DNA of 64,000 nucleotides from Hymenobacter jeollabukensis. GTDB lineage: Bacteria > Bacteroidota > Bacteroidia > Cytophagales > Hymenobacteraceae. The DNA lies in NCBI RefSeq assembly GCF_005771675.1, contig NZ_VAJM01000003.1:248001-312000 (forward strand), read 5' to 3'. The first letter of the stretch is position 1; each line of letters begins with the position of its first letter. This document shows, piece by piece, positions 1 to 9,235 of this stretch. Both the position numbers and the translations under genes were made by a program. A model generated the notes under the pieces. It was not told the origin of the DNA and did no database searches. It saw only the letters and a program-made list of their open reading frames with translations.

Positions 1-114
1 CCGCGCACCACCGTGGTACCGACCGGGGCCGCCGACCTCAACTTTTTGGAATCAGCCCAAGTATACGCAAGCAGCTCCCGCGCTTGTTCGCCTGACTTTT
101 CACAACCTCTCGCC

Positions 115-516
115 ATGGATTCGCTAACGCCCACCCCCGCTCACACACCCGATTTTCAGGTTCCGCTGGAAGTCACTGACGGCCAGCACTCGGCCCTCAT
201 CGACGACACGCTGGCCCTGCTCAGCGACGGGGCGCCCACCCAGGCCAACCAGTACGGGCTGACCGAAATTGACCGGTGGGCCGAAGTGCTGCGCGCCAGC
301 GAAAAGCCTGGCCTGGCCAAAATCATCAAGGAGCTGCAGCACCTGCGCGAGCAGCTCACCAGCTCCGACGCCGACCCGCACGCCGTGGCCGAAACCCTGG
401 CCACGCTGGGCGCCGAAACCGGCAAAGTGGCCGACGAAGCTTCCGCCGGCTACGGTCCGCCGCTGGCCCAGCTCGGCAAGCTGCTCATCAAGCTCGGCTC
501 CTCGCTTTCGCGCTAA
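115..516 (+). CDS. hypothetical protein, 133 aa
   Basis: Not recognised. The chosen ATG opens a polar protein with a proline-rich first 15 residues followed by mainly helical sequence with regular Leu/Ala spacing. It has no signal peptide or membrane segment, so it is probably cytoplasmic. An in-frame start further upstream (position 13) would add 34 residues of low-complexity sequence and looks less likely. The gene ends 30 bp before a strong terminator hairpin and appears to be a single transcription unit. Function unknown. Confidence 0.6.
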   Translation: MDSLTPTPAHTPDFQVPLEVTDGQHSALIDDTLALLSDGAPTQANQYGLTEIDRWAEVLRASEKPGLAKIIKELQHLREQLTSSDADPHAVAETLATLGAETGKVADEASAGYGPPLAQLGKLLIKLGSSLSR

Positions 517-545
517 GTCCAAAACCCGCGGCCCGGCCGCCGGTT

Positions 546-597
546 ATACGCTGCCCGCCGCACCGAACGTACTGTTCGGCTGCGGCGGGCAGCGTAT
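546..597 (+). terminator. rho-independent terminator
   Basis: A long, nearly perfect hairpin (arms begin ATACGCTGCCCGCCGCA and end TGCGGCGGGCAGCGTAT) is followed directly by TTTTT. It ends the preceding gene. Its T-run overlaps the -7 box of the next gene. Confidence 0.85.
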
Positions 598-602
598 TTT
601 TG
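595..602 (+). promoter_or_regulatory. -7 box TATTTTTG
   Basis: Perfect match to the Bacteroidota -7 consensus TAnnTTTG. It lies 6 nt before the ATG at 609, so the transcript would start at or next to the start codon. It is built from the last bases of the upstream terminator and its T-run. Confidence 0.6.
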
Positions 603-608
603 CACCTT

Positions 609-1619
609 ATGGCCGCTTCTTCCTCGCCCGACCTCACGCTCTACGACCCCTTCGCCCGCATGCAGCTGGTAGCCCCGGTGTGCTTTTTGTGCGGCACCGC
701 CGTCGACCCGGCCCGCGACAACGTGCCGGTATTCGCCCCCTGGCTGACGCAGCGCTACCAGCTGGCCGACAAGGAAATACGCCTGCTCGACCAGAGCAGC
801 ACCACCTTCCGGGAGCTGACGATTCCGTGCTGCCCGCGCTGCCACCACGAGCACGTCGACCGGCTGGAGGCCCGCATCGAGGCTGCCACCGCCGCCGACC
901 CCGCCGGCCTACGGGAGCTGGACGAGCAGACGCTGTTTTTGTGGCTGGGCAAGATGTTCTACGGCATCTTCGTCAACGAGCTGGCCCGGGAGCAGGAGCC
1001 GCTGATCAAGCCGCGCTACCCGCTGGCCGAAAACCGCACCCTGTTCAGCCGCTTCCGCTCGTTTTTCCAGGTGTTGCAGGCCCTGCGCGTGCCCATGGAG
1101 TTCGACGATTTCCAGCCCGGCTCCCTGTTCATCCTCAACGTCGACCTCGGCCCCGATGAGCCCGCCTTTGCCTACGAGGACGACCTGGCTACCATGGTGT
1201 TCAGCGTCCGCCTGGGCCGCGTGGTCGTCATCGGCTGCCTGCTCGACAACGACATGCTGCGCCACGTGATGCAGCGCGTGTACGATGACGCCCTCAGCCG
1301 CCCCCTGCATCCGGTGCAGCTGGCCGAGTTCAAAGCGCGCGTGTACTATGGCGCCTACCTGCTCAGCGCCATTCCCGAGTTCTTCCCGCGCCCCGTCAAG
1401 CCCGACGACACGGTGCTGGTGATGGATACCTTCCTCGACGACGTGACCGGCTCCGTGTTCAGCCCCTGGGACACCATGGCCTACGCCCAGACTCTGGAAG
1501 AGCTCTGGCTGCCCTGGCAGATCAGCCTGCGCGACATCCTGCAGAACCCGCGCGAGCCACTCAGCTACCTCTACGACGCCGACGGCCAGCCCCGTACGCT
1601 CACCACCTTCCCGGTATAA
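609..1619 (+). CDS. hypothetical protein with N-terminal Cys-pair motifs, 336 aa
   Basis: Not recognised as a named family. Near the N-terminus there is a CFLC pair (about residues 22-25) and, some 55 residues later, CCPRCHHEH, which together could form a zinc-binding knuckle. The remainder is a mixed alpha/beta cytoplasmic protein with no signal peptide or membrane segment. The ATG at 609 is chosen because a -7 box lies just upstream; the open frame continues further upstream but only through the preceding gene and its terminator. A strong terminator follows. The zinc-binding role is inferred from cysteine spacing only. Confidence 0.75.
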   Translation: MAASSSPDLTLYDPFARMQLVAPVCFLCGTAVDPARDNVPVFAPWLTQRYQLADKEIRLLDQSSTTFRELTIPCCPRCHHEHVDRLEARIEAATAADPAGLRELDEQTLFLWLGKMFYGIFVNELAREQEPLIKPRYPLAENRTLFSRFRSFFQVLQALRVPMEFDDFQPGSLFILNVDLGPDEPAFAYEDDLATMVFSVRLGRVVVIGCLLDNDMLRHVMQRVYDDALSRPLHPVQLAEFKARVYYGAYLLSAIPEFFPRPVKPDDTVLVMDTFLDDVTGSVFSPWDTMAYAQTLEELWLPWQISLRDILQNPREPLSYLYDADGQPRTLTTFPV

Positions 1620-1641
1620 GCAGCTCGACGCCAAAACCAGC

Positions 1642-1687
1642 CAGGGCCTTCCTCCGCGAACGATGCGCGGAAGAAGGCCCTGTTTTT
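1642..1687 (+). terminator. rho-independent terminator
   Basis: Inverted repeat CAGGGCCTTC...AAGGCCCTG with an internal TCCGCG/CGCGGA stem, followed by TTTTT. It ends the gene at 609-1619. The 140 bp beyond it, up to 1832, hold nothing I recognise. Confidence 0.85.
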
Positions 1688-1831
1688 GTTGCGGTTAGTT
1701 CGTAAGATGCTGACTATGAGCTTGCGGCAACACGGTGCTTTCCGCTGCCAAAGGTAGCGAAAGGTCACGCGCCAACGGGCAGCGGCTGCTTAGCGGCTGG
1801 TGGGTTAGCGAAGAAAGAAAAGCGTGGCTGC

Positions 1832-2362
1832 TTAACCGGCCTGCCACTCCGGCTGGGGAGCGGGGCGGGCGGGTACCGGCGTCAGGCGCACGTTGTGCCA
1901 CATATCGGACAGGTGCGCTTCTTTAGCTCCCACGAGCACGTCGAAGCAGTGCTTGTGGCGCCGGGCCATGGTATCATGGATAATGTATACGCCGTCGAGC
2001 TGCGGCGAAATGCCGCTTATACGCACCGAGTCGCCGTAATTGAAGGGGCCGCCCCAGTGTTTCAGCAGGTCGCGCGAAAGGGCGGCCCAGCGGCTTTTAT
2101 GGGTTTGGTGGGGCGAAATGCGGGAGTTGTCGGCCGTGACGAACGGTTCGTCATCGGTTTGCCCGGCTACGGCCATATAAACGGTGGCCGTTACGTGGTA
2201 AGTCGGTAGCTTCTTGGGTGGATGATAAGCTACCGCCTCGGGGGCTGGCGCGGGCTTCACTGCGGCCACACGCGGCGCCAGGTGCGCGGTGGGCAAGTGC
2301 CGGGGAACGGAAGGAGCAGGGGTGGGGAGGAAAAGGTAAAGCAGAAAAAGCGCTATAGACAT
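1832..2362 (-). CDS. 3D-domain (RlpA-like fold) exported protein, 176 aa
   Basis: The protein starts with a hydrophobic N-terminal segment (about residues 2-13) and a proline-rich linker. About residues 52-160 resemble the 3D domain: a T-x-TVY start, VTADNSRI, RWAALSRDLL, YGDSVRISG, then IIHDTMARR and CFDVLV, which carry the conserved aspartates of the family. 3D domains form a double-psi beta-barrel and occur in murein-active lytic transglycosylases and in proteins of unknown activity. An envelope or peptidoglycan-related role is likely; enzymatic activity cannot be claimed. It stands alone, divergent from the lipoprotein gene at 2741. Confidence 0.75.
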   Translation of the reverse strand: MSIALFLLYLFLPTPAPSVPRHLPTAHLAPRVAAVKPAPAPEAVAYHPPKKLPTYHVTATVYMAVAGQTDDEPFVTADNSRISPHQTHKSRWAALSRDLLKHWGGPFNYGDSVRISGISPQLDGVYIIHDTMARRHKHCFDVLVGAKEAHLSDMWHNVRLTPVPARPAPQPEWQAG

Positions 2363-2740
2363 GACGTTTGGGTTCGTGCACGCCCTCTTTCACCTGGGGC
2401 GGTTAAGGTCCGGCCGTCACGCGGTCGGGAATCATATGAATGAAGGAGGCCCGTTTGGCCTGACTTACCGGGTTCGGAGTTGGTCAAGGTAAATAATTAC
2501 TGGTTTTAAGCAATAATTTTTATGGTATAAATTATATAAAAGCCGTTTTGGCGCAGCCAGCAGCCAAAAAGAAGTCGTTAAACGGCCGCTTGCTGGAAAG
2601 GTTAGTGACGAGCTGCGCACCCGCCAAAGCAGGCGGCTAATAACATCAAACGCCAGGATGCAACCAGCGTAGTAGGGTAGGTCATTGGGCTGCGGAAGCC
2701 AGCGCCAAGGCCTTTCTACCCAAACCCAAACCCCCTTGCT
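2363..2740. other. divergent intergenic region with AT-rich stretch
   Basis: This 378-bp region separates divergent genes. Positions about 2485-2545 are strikingly AT-rich for this genome (runs such as TAATTACTGG and ATAATTTTTATGG) and probably hold the promoters. No single box matches the -7 consensus well. No coding sequence was seen. Confidence 0.5.
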
Positions 2741-3928
2741 ATGCGATACTTCGCCAACAACACCCAGGCTGTCCTGCTGCCCATGCTACTCGCGGCGGCA
2801 CTAGCCGGCTGCAACTCCGGGGCCGACAAAGGTACGACAACCGATTCAAATGCGCCGGCTGACTCCGCGTCCGCCGCTGCCGCTGCCCCCCAAGCGCCGG
2901 CCGATTCGCCGCTGCAACTCGTTGGCGAACTGCGTGAACCGCAGTTTGTAGGCGTGGCCGTGCTGCCCGACCAGCGGGTGCTACTCGTCTCGCCGCGCTG
3001 GGACTACAACCCCGTCAACCCCATTGCCATCCTCGGCCCCGACAACTCCGTGCAGCCCTACCCCGACGCCAAGTGGTGCACCTGGAACGACTCGGTGCGC
3101 ACCGAGCCGGAGAAGCACTGGATCAGCCCGCAGGCGGCTACTGTGGATAGGAGCGGCATGCTCTGGGTGCTGGACCCCGCCGCGCCTGGTCTGAAGTACA
3201 CCGTGCCCGGTGGCCCCAAGCTGGTCAAAATCGACCCCAAGACCAACCAAGTGGTGCAGACCATTCGGTTCGACCAGGCAGTGGCCCCGCGCAAGTCCTA
3301 CCTGAACGACGTGCGCATCGACCTGGATAACAACTACGCCTACATCACCGAATCCAGCCAGGGCGGTCTGGTGGTGGTTGATTTGAAGACCCAAAAAGCC
3401 CGCCGCGTGCTGACCAACCACCCGTCAGTAAAGGCCGAAGACATAAAGCTGAACGTGGAAGGCAACCCCATGCTCGACCCGATGGGCAAGCCCGCCAAGC
3501 TGCACTCCGACGGCATTGCCCTCAGCCGCGACAACAAGCACCTCTATTACCACGCCGTGACGGGCTACACGCTCTACCGCATCCCGACGGCAGCTTTGCG
3601 CAACGCATCACTGAGTGAGCAGCAGTTGGGCGCCCAAGTCGAAAACCTGGGCAAAACCCCGGCCTGTGACGGGCTGGAAATCGACGCCAACAACAACGTG
3701 TACATCACTGCCATCGAGCAGAACGCGGTGGTGCGCCGCACACCTGACGGTAAGATCGAAACGCTGGCCAAGGACGCACGCCTGCAGTGGCCCGATACCT
3801 ACTTCCTGACACCCGACAACACTTTGTACGTCACGGCTTCGGCCATTCACAAGACGCCGACCTGGAATAAGGGCGTGGGCAAGCAGAACCAGCCCTACCG
3901 CCTGTTCAAGATGCAGCTGCCCAAATAG
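2741..3928 (+). CDS. major royal jelly protein (yellow)-family lipoprotein
   Basis: The 395-aa protein begins with a lipoprotein signal (LAAALAGC, acylated Cys about residue 24) and a low-complexity Ala/Ser/Asp linker. The rest looks like an MRJP/yellow-type six-bladed beta-propeller: SPRWDYNP, WISPQAATVDRSGMLWVLD, a YLNDVRIDLDNN-YAYITES block, HSDGIALSRDNKHLYYHAVTG and LYRIPT are all typical of that family. Bacterial members are secreted or lipid-anchored and their substrates are mostly unknown. SMP-30-type lactonase-like activity is possible but not shown. It is monocistronic, with a GC-rich hairpin about 25 bp after the stop. Confidence 0.85.
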   Translation: MRYFANNTQAVLLPMLLAAALAGCNSGADKGTTTDSNAPADSASAAAAAPQAPADSPLQLVGELREPQFVGVAVLPDQRVLLVSPRWDYNPVNPIAILGPDNSVQPYPDAKWCTWNDSVRTEPEKHWISPQAATVDRSGMLWVLDPAAPGLKYTVPGGPKLVKIDPKTNQVVQTIRFDQAVAPRKSYLNDVRIDLDNNYAYITESSQGGLVVVDLKTQKARRVLTNHPSVKAEDIKLNVEGNPMLDPMGKPAKLHSDGIALSRDNKHLYYHAVTGYTLYRIPTAALRNASLSEQQLGAQVENLGKTPACDGLEIDANNNVYITAIEQNAVVRRTPDGKIETLAKDARLQWPDTYFLTPDNTLYVTASAIHKTPTWNKGVGKQNQPYRLFKMQLPK

Positions 3929-3953
3929 GAACACTCCACCACGGTCCCGCCAA

Positions 3954-3979
3954 CGGCCCGCTCAACTTTGGGCGGGCCG
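3954..3979 (+). terminator. GC-rich hairpin after the MRJP gene
   Basis: Arms CGGCCCGC and GCGGGCCG flank a short loop. There is no clear T-run, so it may be a weak terminator or a processing hairpin. Confidence 0.5.
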
Positions 3980-4105
3980 ATGCGTTAGCTAAAATTCTTT
4001 TCTTGCAGATTACTGCTTGCTTAAAGCGGTTTGGCTAACAATCGGCATTGTTGGGGTGTTGTATTACGTGTTGAAAAACAAGTCTATTCGTGTATGCGAA
4101 TGTAG

Positions 4106-4137
4106 ATTTGTGCTTAGCTGAATACACCTTACATTTG
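4106..4137 (+). promoter_or_regulatory. sucA promoter (TTTG-N20-TACATTTG)
   Basis: A -33-type TTTG (4106-4109) and a perfect -7 box TACATTTG (4130-4137) are separated by 20 bp, matching the Bacteroidota sigma-A arrangement. The expected start is near 4143, giving a leader of about 17 nt before the ATG at 4160. Confidence 0.75.
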
Positions 4138-4159
4138 CCTTCCCACCATAGCCGTTTAC

Positions 4160-7012
4160 ATGGACGCATACTCCTATATCGCCAACGCGCATGGCGACTA
4201 CATCGACCAGCTGTACCAGGCCTACAAGGCTGACCCGGAATCGGTAGACTTCGGCTGGCGCAAGTTTTTTGAGGGCTTCGACTTCTCGCAGACCTACCCC
4301 GAAGAGGGCGCTGAGCAAGCTACCGGCACCGGGGTGCTGACCACATCGGCCTCTACCATCGGCACGACGGCCATCGGCCCTTCTGACTCGGTTTCGGCCG
4401 ACAAGGAAACGGCGGTGCGCAACCTCATCCACGCCTACCGCAGCCGCGGCCACCTGGTGGCCCGCACCAACCCGGTGCGCGAGCGGAAAGACCGGCAGGC
4501 TCGCCTGAGCCTGGCCGACTTCGGCCTGAGCGACGCCGACCTGGACACGAGCTTCAAGAACGGCGAGCTGCTGGGCCTCGGCAGCGGCGCCAAGCTGCGC
4601 GACATCATCGACGCGCTGCAGAAGATTTACACGCGGACCATTGGGTTCGAGTATATGTACATCCGCGACCCGCAGGTGCTCGATTGGTTCCGCACCAAGG
4701 TGGAGAAAGACTCGCTGAGCTTCAACCCCGGTGTGGAGTACAAAAAGCGCATCCTGAGCAAGCTCAACGAGGCGGTGGTGTTCGAGAACTTCCTGCACAC
4801 GAAGTTTCTGGGCCAGAAGCGCTTCTCGCTGGAAGGCGGCGAAACCACCATTCCCGCGCTGGACGCCATCATTCAGAAGGGCGCCGAGCTGGGCGTGGAG
4901 GAAGTCATGATCGGGATGGCACACCGCGGCCGCCTGAACGTGCTGGCCAACATCATGGGCAAGACCTACGAGCAGATCTTCTCGGAATTCGAGGGGACGG
5001 CCGTGCCGGACCTGACCATGGGCGACGGCGACGTGAAGTACCACATGGGCTACTCGTCGGAAGTGGACGCGGCCGGCGGCAAGAAAGTGAACCTGAAGCT
5101 GGCCCCGAACCCCTCCCACCTGGAGGCGGTGAACCCGGTGGTGGAAGGCTTCGTGCGCGCCAAGCTGGACCACCAGTACGGCGGCGACTTCAAGAAAATC
5201 ATGCCCATCCTGATTCACGGCGACGCGGCCGTGGCCGGGCAGGGCATCGGGTACGAGGTAACGCAGATGTCGCAGCTGGAAGGCTACAAGACCGGCGGCA
5301 CCCTGCACTTCGTCATCAACAACCAGGTGGGCTTCACCACCGACTTCGAGGACGCCCGTTCGTCGATTTATTCGACTGACCTGGCCAAAATCATCGATGC
5401 GCCGGTGGTGCACGTGAACGGCGACGACCCCGAGGCCGTCGTGTTTGCGGTGCAGCTGGCGACCGAGTACCGCCAGCAGTTCCACGCCGATATCTTCATC
5501 GATATGGTGTGCTACCGCCGCCACGGCCACAACGAGTCGGACGAGCCGAAATTCACCCAGCCGGCGCTCTACAACATCATCTCGAAGCACCAGAACCCGC
5601 GCGAGGTGTACAACGCGACCTTGGTGCAGCGCGGCGACGTGGACAAGGAGCTGGCCAACCAGATGGACCGCGAGTTCCGCGACCTGCTGCAGGCCCGCCT
5701 CGACCTGGTGAAGCAGCAGCCGCTGCCCTACAAGTACCAGCCGCTGGAAAACGAGTGGCGCAGCCTGCGCCGCTCCACCAACGAGGACTTCGCCAAGTCG
5801 CCGGAAACGGGTATCAGCGAGGAAGTGGTGCAGAAAGTGGCCAAGGCGCTGACCAGCATTCCGGAAGGCTTCAAGCCCATCAAGCAGATTGAAAACCTGC
5901 TGAAGGAGCGCAACAAGATGTTCTTCGAGACGCGGGTGCTCAACTGGGCCGCTGGCGAACAGCTGGCCTACGGCTCGCTGCTGCTCGAAAACCACATCGT
6001 GCGCGTGAGCGGCCAGGACGTGCAGCGCGGCACCTTCTCGCACCGCCACGCCGTCCTGCACGACGCCGTTACCTCGGCCCCGTACACCCCGCTGAACCAC
6101 ATCGAGGGCGGACAGCCGGAGGAGCTGCGCATCTACAACTCGCTGCTGAGCGAGTACGCGGTGCTCGGTTTCGAATTCGGCTACGCCATGGCCAATCCCA
6201 CGGCGCTGGTTATCTGGGAAGCCCAGTTCGGCGACTTCGCCAACGGCGCCCAGACGATGATTGACCAGTTCATTGCCTCCTCGGAAAGCAAGTGGCAGCG
6301 CATGAACGGCTTGGTGATGCAGCTGCCCCACGGCTACGAAGGCCAGGGCCCGGAGCACTCCAACGCCCGCCCCGAGCGGTTCCTGCAATTGGCGGCCGAA
6401 AACAACATGGTGGTGGCCAACATCACCACGCCGGCCAACTTCTTCCATTTGTTGCGCCGGCAGTTGGTGTGGTCGTTCCGCAAGCCCTGCGTGGTGATGT
6501 CGCCGAAGTCCCTGCTGCGCCACCCGCTGTGCGTGTCGCCGGTGGACGAATTCACCAGCGGCACCTTCCGCGAAGTGCTCGGCGACACCTACGCCGACGC
6601 GAAGAAAGTGAAGCGCGTACTGCTGTGCTCGGGCAAGGTGTACTTCGACCTGCTCGAGGAGCAAACCAAGTCGGAGCGCAAGGACGTGGCCATCGTGCGC
6701 CTGGAGCAGCTGCACCCTTTCCCGCAGACCCAGCTGGCCGAGGAGCTGAAGAAGTACCCGAAGGCCGAACTGGTGTGGGTGCAGGAAGAGCCCGAAAACA
6801 TGGGCTACTGGAACTTCATGCTCCGCTACATGCGCCGCGAGCTGGCCGACGTGGTAGCCCGCAAGCCCTCCGCTTCGCCCGCCACCGGCTACAACAAGGT
6901 GCACGTGCAGGAGCAGAAGCAGATTGTGGCCCGCGCCTTTGAGCTGCCCACGGCCGCCGTGGCCGATAAGAACATCAAAGCCACGGCCGAAGTAGCCAAG
7001 AAGCAGGACTAA
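4160..7012 (+). CDS. sucA: 2-oxoglutarate dehydrogenase E1 component
   Basis: This 950-aa protein is full length for the family (about 900-950). It is the thiamine-diphosphate-dependent E1 that decarboxylates 2-oxoglutarate and reductively succinylates the E2 lipoyl group in the TCA cycle. The N-terminal YIDQLYQAYKADPESV block is the E2-binding region typical of OdhA/SucA. Other hallmarks are MAHRGRLNVLAN, HGDAAVAGQGIGYE, the ThDP/Mg region around VHVNGDDPEAV, RRHGHNESDEP, and the C-terminal SHRHAVLHD and GYEGQGPEHSNAR blocks. odhB follows 131 bp downstream on the same strand, with a palindrome between them. Confidence 0.98.
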   Translation: MDAYSYIANAHGDYIDQLYQAYKADPESVDFGWRKFFEGFDFSQTYPEEGAEQATGTGVLTTSASTIGTTAIGPSDSVSADKETAVRNLIHAYRSRGHLVARTNPVRERKDRQARLSLADFGLSDADLDTSFKNGELLGLGSGAKLRDIIDALQKIYTRTIGFEYMYIRDPQVLDWFRTKVEKDSLSFNPGVEYKKRILSKLNEAVVFENFLHTKFLGQKRFSLEGGETTIPALDAIIQKGAELGVEEVMIGMAHRGRLNVLANIMGKTYEQIFSEFEGTAVPDLTMGDGDVKYHMGYSSEVDAAGGKKVNLKLAPNPSHLEAVNPVVEGFVRAKLDHQYGGDFKKIMPILIHGDAAVAGQGIGYEVTQMSQLEGYKTGGTLHFVINNQVGFTTDFEDARSSIYSTDLAKIIDAPVVHVNGDDPEAVVFAVQLATEYRQQFHADIFIDMVCYRRHGHNESDEPKFTQPALYNIISKHQNPREVYNATLVQRGDVDKELANQMDREFRDLLQARLDLVKQQPLPYKYQPLENEWRSLRRSTNEDFAKSPETGISEEVVQKVAKALTSIPEGFKPIKQIENLLKERNKMFFETRVLNWAAGEQLAYGSLLLENHIVRVSGQDVQRGTFSHRHAVLHDAVTSAPYTPLNHIEGGQPEELRIYNSLLSEYAVLGFEFGYAMANPTALVIWEAQFGDFANGAQTMIDQFIASSESKWQRMNGLVMQLPHGYEGQGPEHSNARPERFLQLAAENNMVVANITTPANFFHLLRRQLVWSFRKPCVVMSPKSLLRHPLCVSPVDEFTSGTFREVLGDTYADAKKVKRVLLCSGKVYFDLLEEQTKSERKDVAIVRLEQLHPFPQTQLAEELKKYPKAELVWVQEEPENMGYWNFMLRYMRRELADVVARKPSASPATGYNKVHVQEQKQIVARAFELPTAAVADKNIKATAEVAKKQD

Positions 7013-7019
7013 GCCCGAA

Positions 7020-7050
7020 GTGGTAGTACGACTCTGAGTCGTACTACCAC
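7020..7050. repeat. 31-bp perfect palindrome between sucA and odhB
   Basis: GTGGTAGTACGACTC, one central T, then GAGTCGTACTACCAC: a perfect inverted repeat with 15-bp arms, 7 bp after the sucA stop. There is no T-run, so it could be a REP-like element, an mRNA-stabilising hairpin or an attenuating hairpin between the two subunit genes. Confidence 0.8.
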
Positions 7051-7143
7051 AATCGTTGAATGACACCTGCCGAGCCGGCAGCGCTACATTCCGCTTCCGC
7101 TTTCTAATTTCCCACCATCGACATCATTCCCACCAGCTAGTAC

Positions 7144-8808
7144 ATGGCTCTGGAAATCAAAATACCCGCCGTCGGCGAATCCATCACCGAAGTCACCATC
7201 GCCAAGTGGCTCAAGAAAGACGGCGAGGCCGTAAAGCGCGACGAAGTCATTGCCGAGCTGGAATCGGACAAGGCCACGTTTGAGCTGCCCGCCGAGGGCG
7301 ACGGCACGCTGAAAATCCGTGTGGCCGAGGGCGAAACCATCGGCATCGGTACCGTCATTGCCGAAATCGGCGGCGACGGCGCAGCGGCTCCGGCGGCTGA
7401 GGCCCCGAAAGCTGAAGCTCCCAAGGCTGACCCCGTCAGCAAAGGTGAGGAAAACCCCAAGGCCAGCGACCAGGCCGGCTACGGCGGCACGCCCGCCGGC
7501 GGCGCGGCTTCGGGTACGCCGGCTGCTCCGGCCGCCGCACCCGCTGCTGGCAGCGGCGAAACCAAGGAAATGAAGATTCCGGCCGTGGGTGAGTCCATCA
7601 CCGAGGTGACGGTGGCCAAGTGGCTGAAGCCCGACGGCGCCCAGGTGGCCCAGGACGAGGTCATTGCCGAGCTGGAATCGGACAAAGCCACGTTTGAGCT
7701 GCCCTCCGAAGCGGCCGGCATCCTGCGCCACGTGGCCCAGGAAGGCGAAACCATCGGCATCGGCGCCGTTATTGCCCGCATCGAAGGCGCGGGTGCCGGT
7801 GCTCCGGCGGCTGCCCCCGCGGCGGCTCCGGCCCAGGCTGCGGCGGCCGCTCCGGCGGCCCAGGCGGCCACCAGCAGCTCGGCTACCTACGCATCGGGCG
7901 TGCCTTCGCCGGCCGCTGGCAAGATTCTCGAAGAGAAAGGCATCAACGCGGGTGGCGTGCAGGGCACGGGCCGCGACGGGCGCATCACCAAGGAAGATGC
8001 GCTGAAGGCCCAGCCGCAAGCTGCTGCAGCCCCGGCCCCGGCGGCTGTTCCGGCCGCGAAGCCGGCTGCTGCACCGCAAACTGACAACTCGCAACCGGCA
8101 ACTGGCAACAGAAATCAGCGCCGGGAGCGGATGTCGAACCTGCGCAAGACGGTGGCCCGCCGCCTGGTGGCGGTGAAGAACGAAACGGCCATGCTCACCA
8201 CCTTCAACGAGGTGAACATGCAGCCCATCATGGACCTGCGCAACAAGTTCAAGGACAAGTTTAAGGAGAAGAAGGGCGTGGGCCTGGGCTTCATGTCGTT
8301 CTTCACCAAGGCCGTGTGCGTGGCCCTGCAGGAGTGGCCGGCCGTGAATGCCCAGATCGACGGCACCGACATCGTGTACAACGACTTCTGCGACATCAGC
8401 ATTGCCGTATCGGCGCCGAAAGGGCTGGTGGTGCCGGTGATTCGCAACGCCGAGCAGCTCAGCTTCGACGGCATCGAGAAGGAAATTGCCCGCCTCGCCG
8501 GCCTGGCCCGCGACAATAAGCTCACCATCGAGCAGATGACCGGCGGCACGTTCACCATCACCAACGGCGGCGTGTTCGGCTCCATGATGAGCACCCCGAT
8601 CATCAATGCCCCGCAGTCGGCCATCCTGGGCATGCACAACATCGTGCAGCGTCCCATCGCCGAAAACGGGCAGGTGGTCATCCGCCCGATGATGTACCTG
8701 GCGCTGAGCTACGACCACCGCATCATCGACGGCCGCGAGTCGGTGTCGTTCCTGGTGCGCGTGAAGGAGCTGCTCGAAGACCCGATGCGCCTGCTGCTGG
8801 GCGTGTAA
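7144..8808 (+). CDS. odhB: 2-oxoglutarate dehydrogenase E2 (dihydrolipoyl succinyltransferase), two lipoyl domains
   Basis: The 554-aa E2 transfers succinyl groups from lipoate to CoA. The order is lipoyl domain 1 (residues 2-77, Lys43 in [10 protein letters not shown]), an Ala/Pro linker, a nearly identical lipoyl domain 2 (about 141-216, Lys181 in the same motif), a second Ala/Pro linker, a peripheral-subunit-binding domain (about 255-292, [12 protein letters not shown] and [14 protein letters not shown]) and the catalytic domain (about 330-554) ending in [12 protein letters not shown] (His525, Asp529). E2 of the 2-oxoglutarate complex usually has a single lipoyl domain, so this resembles pyruvate dehydrogenase E2 in layout. 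Linkage to sucA and the succinyltransferase-type core support the call. Confidence 0.95.
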   Translation: MALEIKIPAVGESITEVTIAKWLKKDGEAVKRDEVIAELESDKATFELPAEGDGTLKIRVAEGETIGIGTVIAEIGGDGAAAPAAEAPKAEAPKADPVSKGEENPKASDQAGYGGTPAGGAASGTPAAPAAAPAAGSGETKEMKIPAVGESITEVTVAKWLKPDGAQVAQDEVIAELESDKATFELPSEAAGILRHVAQEGETIGIGAVIARIEGAGAGAPAAAPAAAPAQAAAAAPAAQAATSSSATYASGVPSPAAGKILEEKGINAGGVQGTGRDGRITKEDALKAQPQAAAAPAPAAVPAAKPAAAPQTDNSQPATGNRNQRRERMSNLRKTVARRLVAVKNETAMLTTFNEVNMQPIMDLRNKFKDKFKEKKGVGLGFMSFFTKAVCVALQEWPAVNAQIDGTDIVYNDFCDISIAVSAPKGLVVPVIRNAEQLSFDGIEKEIARLAGLARDNKLTIEQMTGGTFTITNGGVFGSMMSTPIINAPQSAILGMHNIVQRPIAENGQVVIRPMMYLALSYDHRIIDGRESVSFLVRVKELLEDPMRLLLGV

Positions 8809-8830
8809 GCGTGGCAGTACGCTAAAAAAT

Positions 8831-8865
8831 AACGGCCCCGTTCTCATCGGAGAACGGGGCCGTTT
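8831..8865 (+). terminator. terminator of the sucA-odhB unit
   Basis: Perfect stem AACGGCCCCGTTCTC / GAGAACGGGGCCGTT with an ATCG loop, ending in TTTG. Confidence 0.9.
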
Positions 8866-9235
8866 GCATTGCACGGCGAAGTGAAGCCGGGCTGGCTGAT
8901 GTTCAAACGTTGTCCGGTTTTGGGAAAGGCTCAATCCGCGTTTATACCGTTATGGGAATAAGTAGCAGGCGCTGCGCAGGGGTAGAAACGGATTTGCGTA
9001 ATTTTTTTCGGGTTAAAATCAGGTTAAAGGTCAGGCTGTCAAGGTAGTTGTAATTATCGGTGCGAAGTGTTGGCACGCAGGGCAGTGCACGGCCGCAAAA
9101 TTGTATACCGCCGGTTGTCAGCAAGCATTTTACCCATTGAGGCGGAGCGCTGACTGCCACCTACCCACCCTTATTAGAAGTCGGTGGCTCGGACCAACAA
9201 CTGTTCCGGACCCCGGCCGATGATGCCACCTATTG
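8866..9235. other. intergenic region upstream of the Crp/Fnr gene
   Basis: About 370 bp without a convincing gene. It is less GC-rich than the flanks around 8990-9060 and presumably holds the promoter of the regulator at 9236. No clear TAnnTTTG box or operator palindrome was identified. Confidence 0.4.

Noticed and set aside
4064-7066. 1000-codon open frame on the minus strand across sucA
   Set aside because: It is the antisense of a certain gene, has His/Val/Leu/Arg-rich composition typical of reversed GC-rich coding DNA, and matches no family.
8942-9160. 72-codon minus-strand frame upstream of the Crp/Fnr gene
   Set aside because: No family resemblance, unusual composition for this genome and position inside the probable promoter region.
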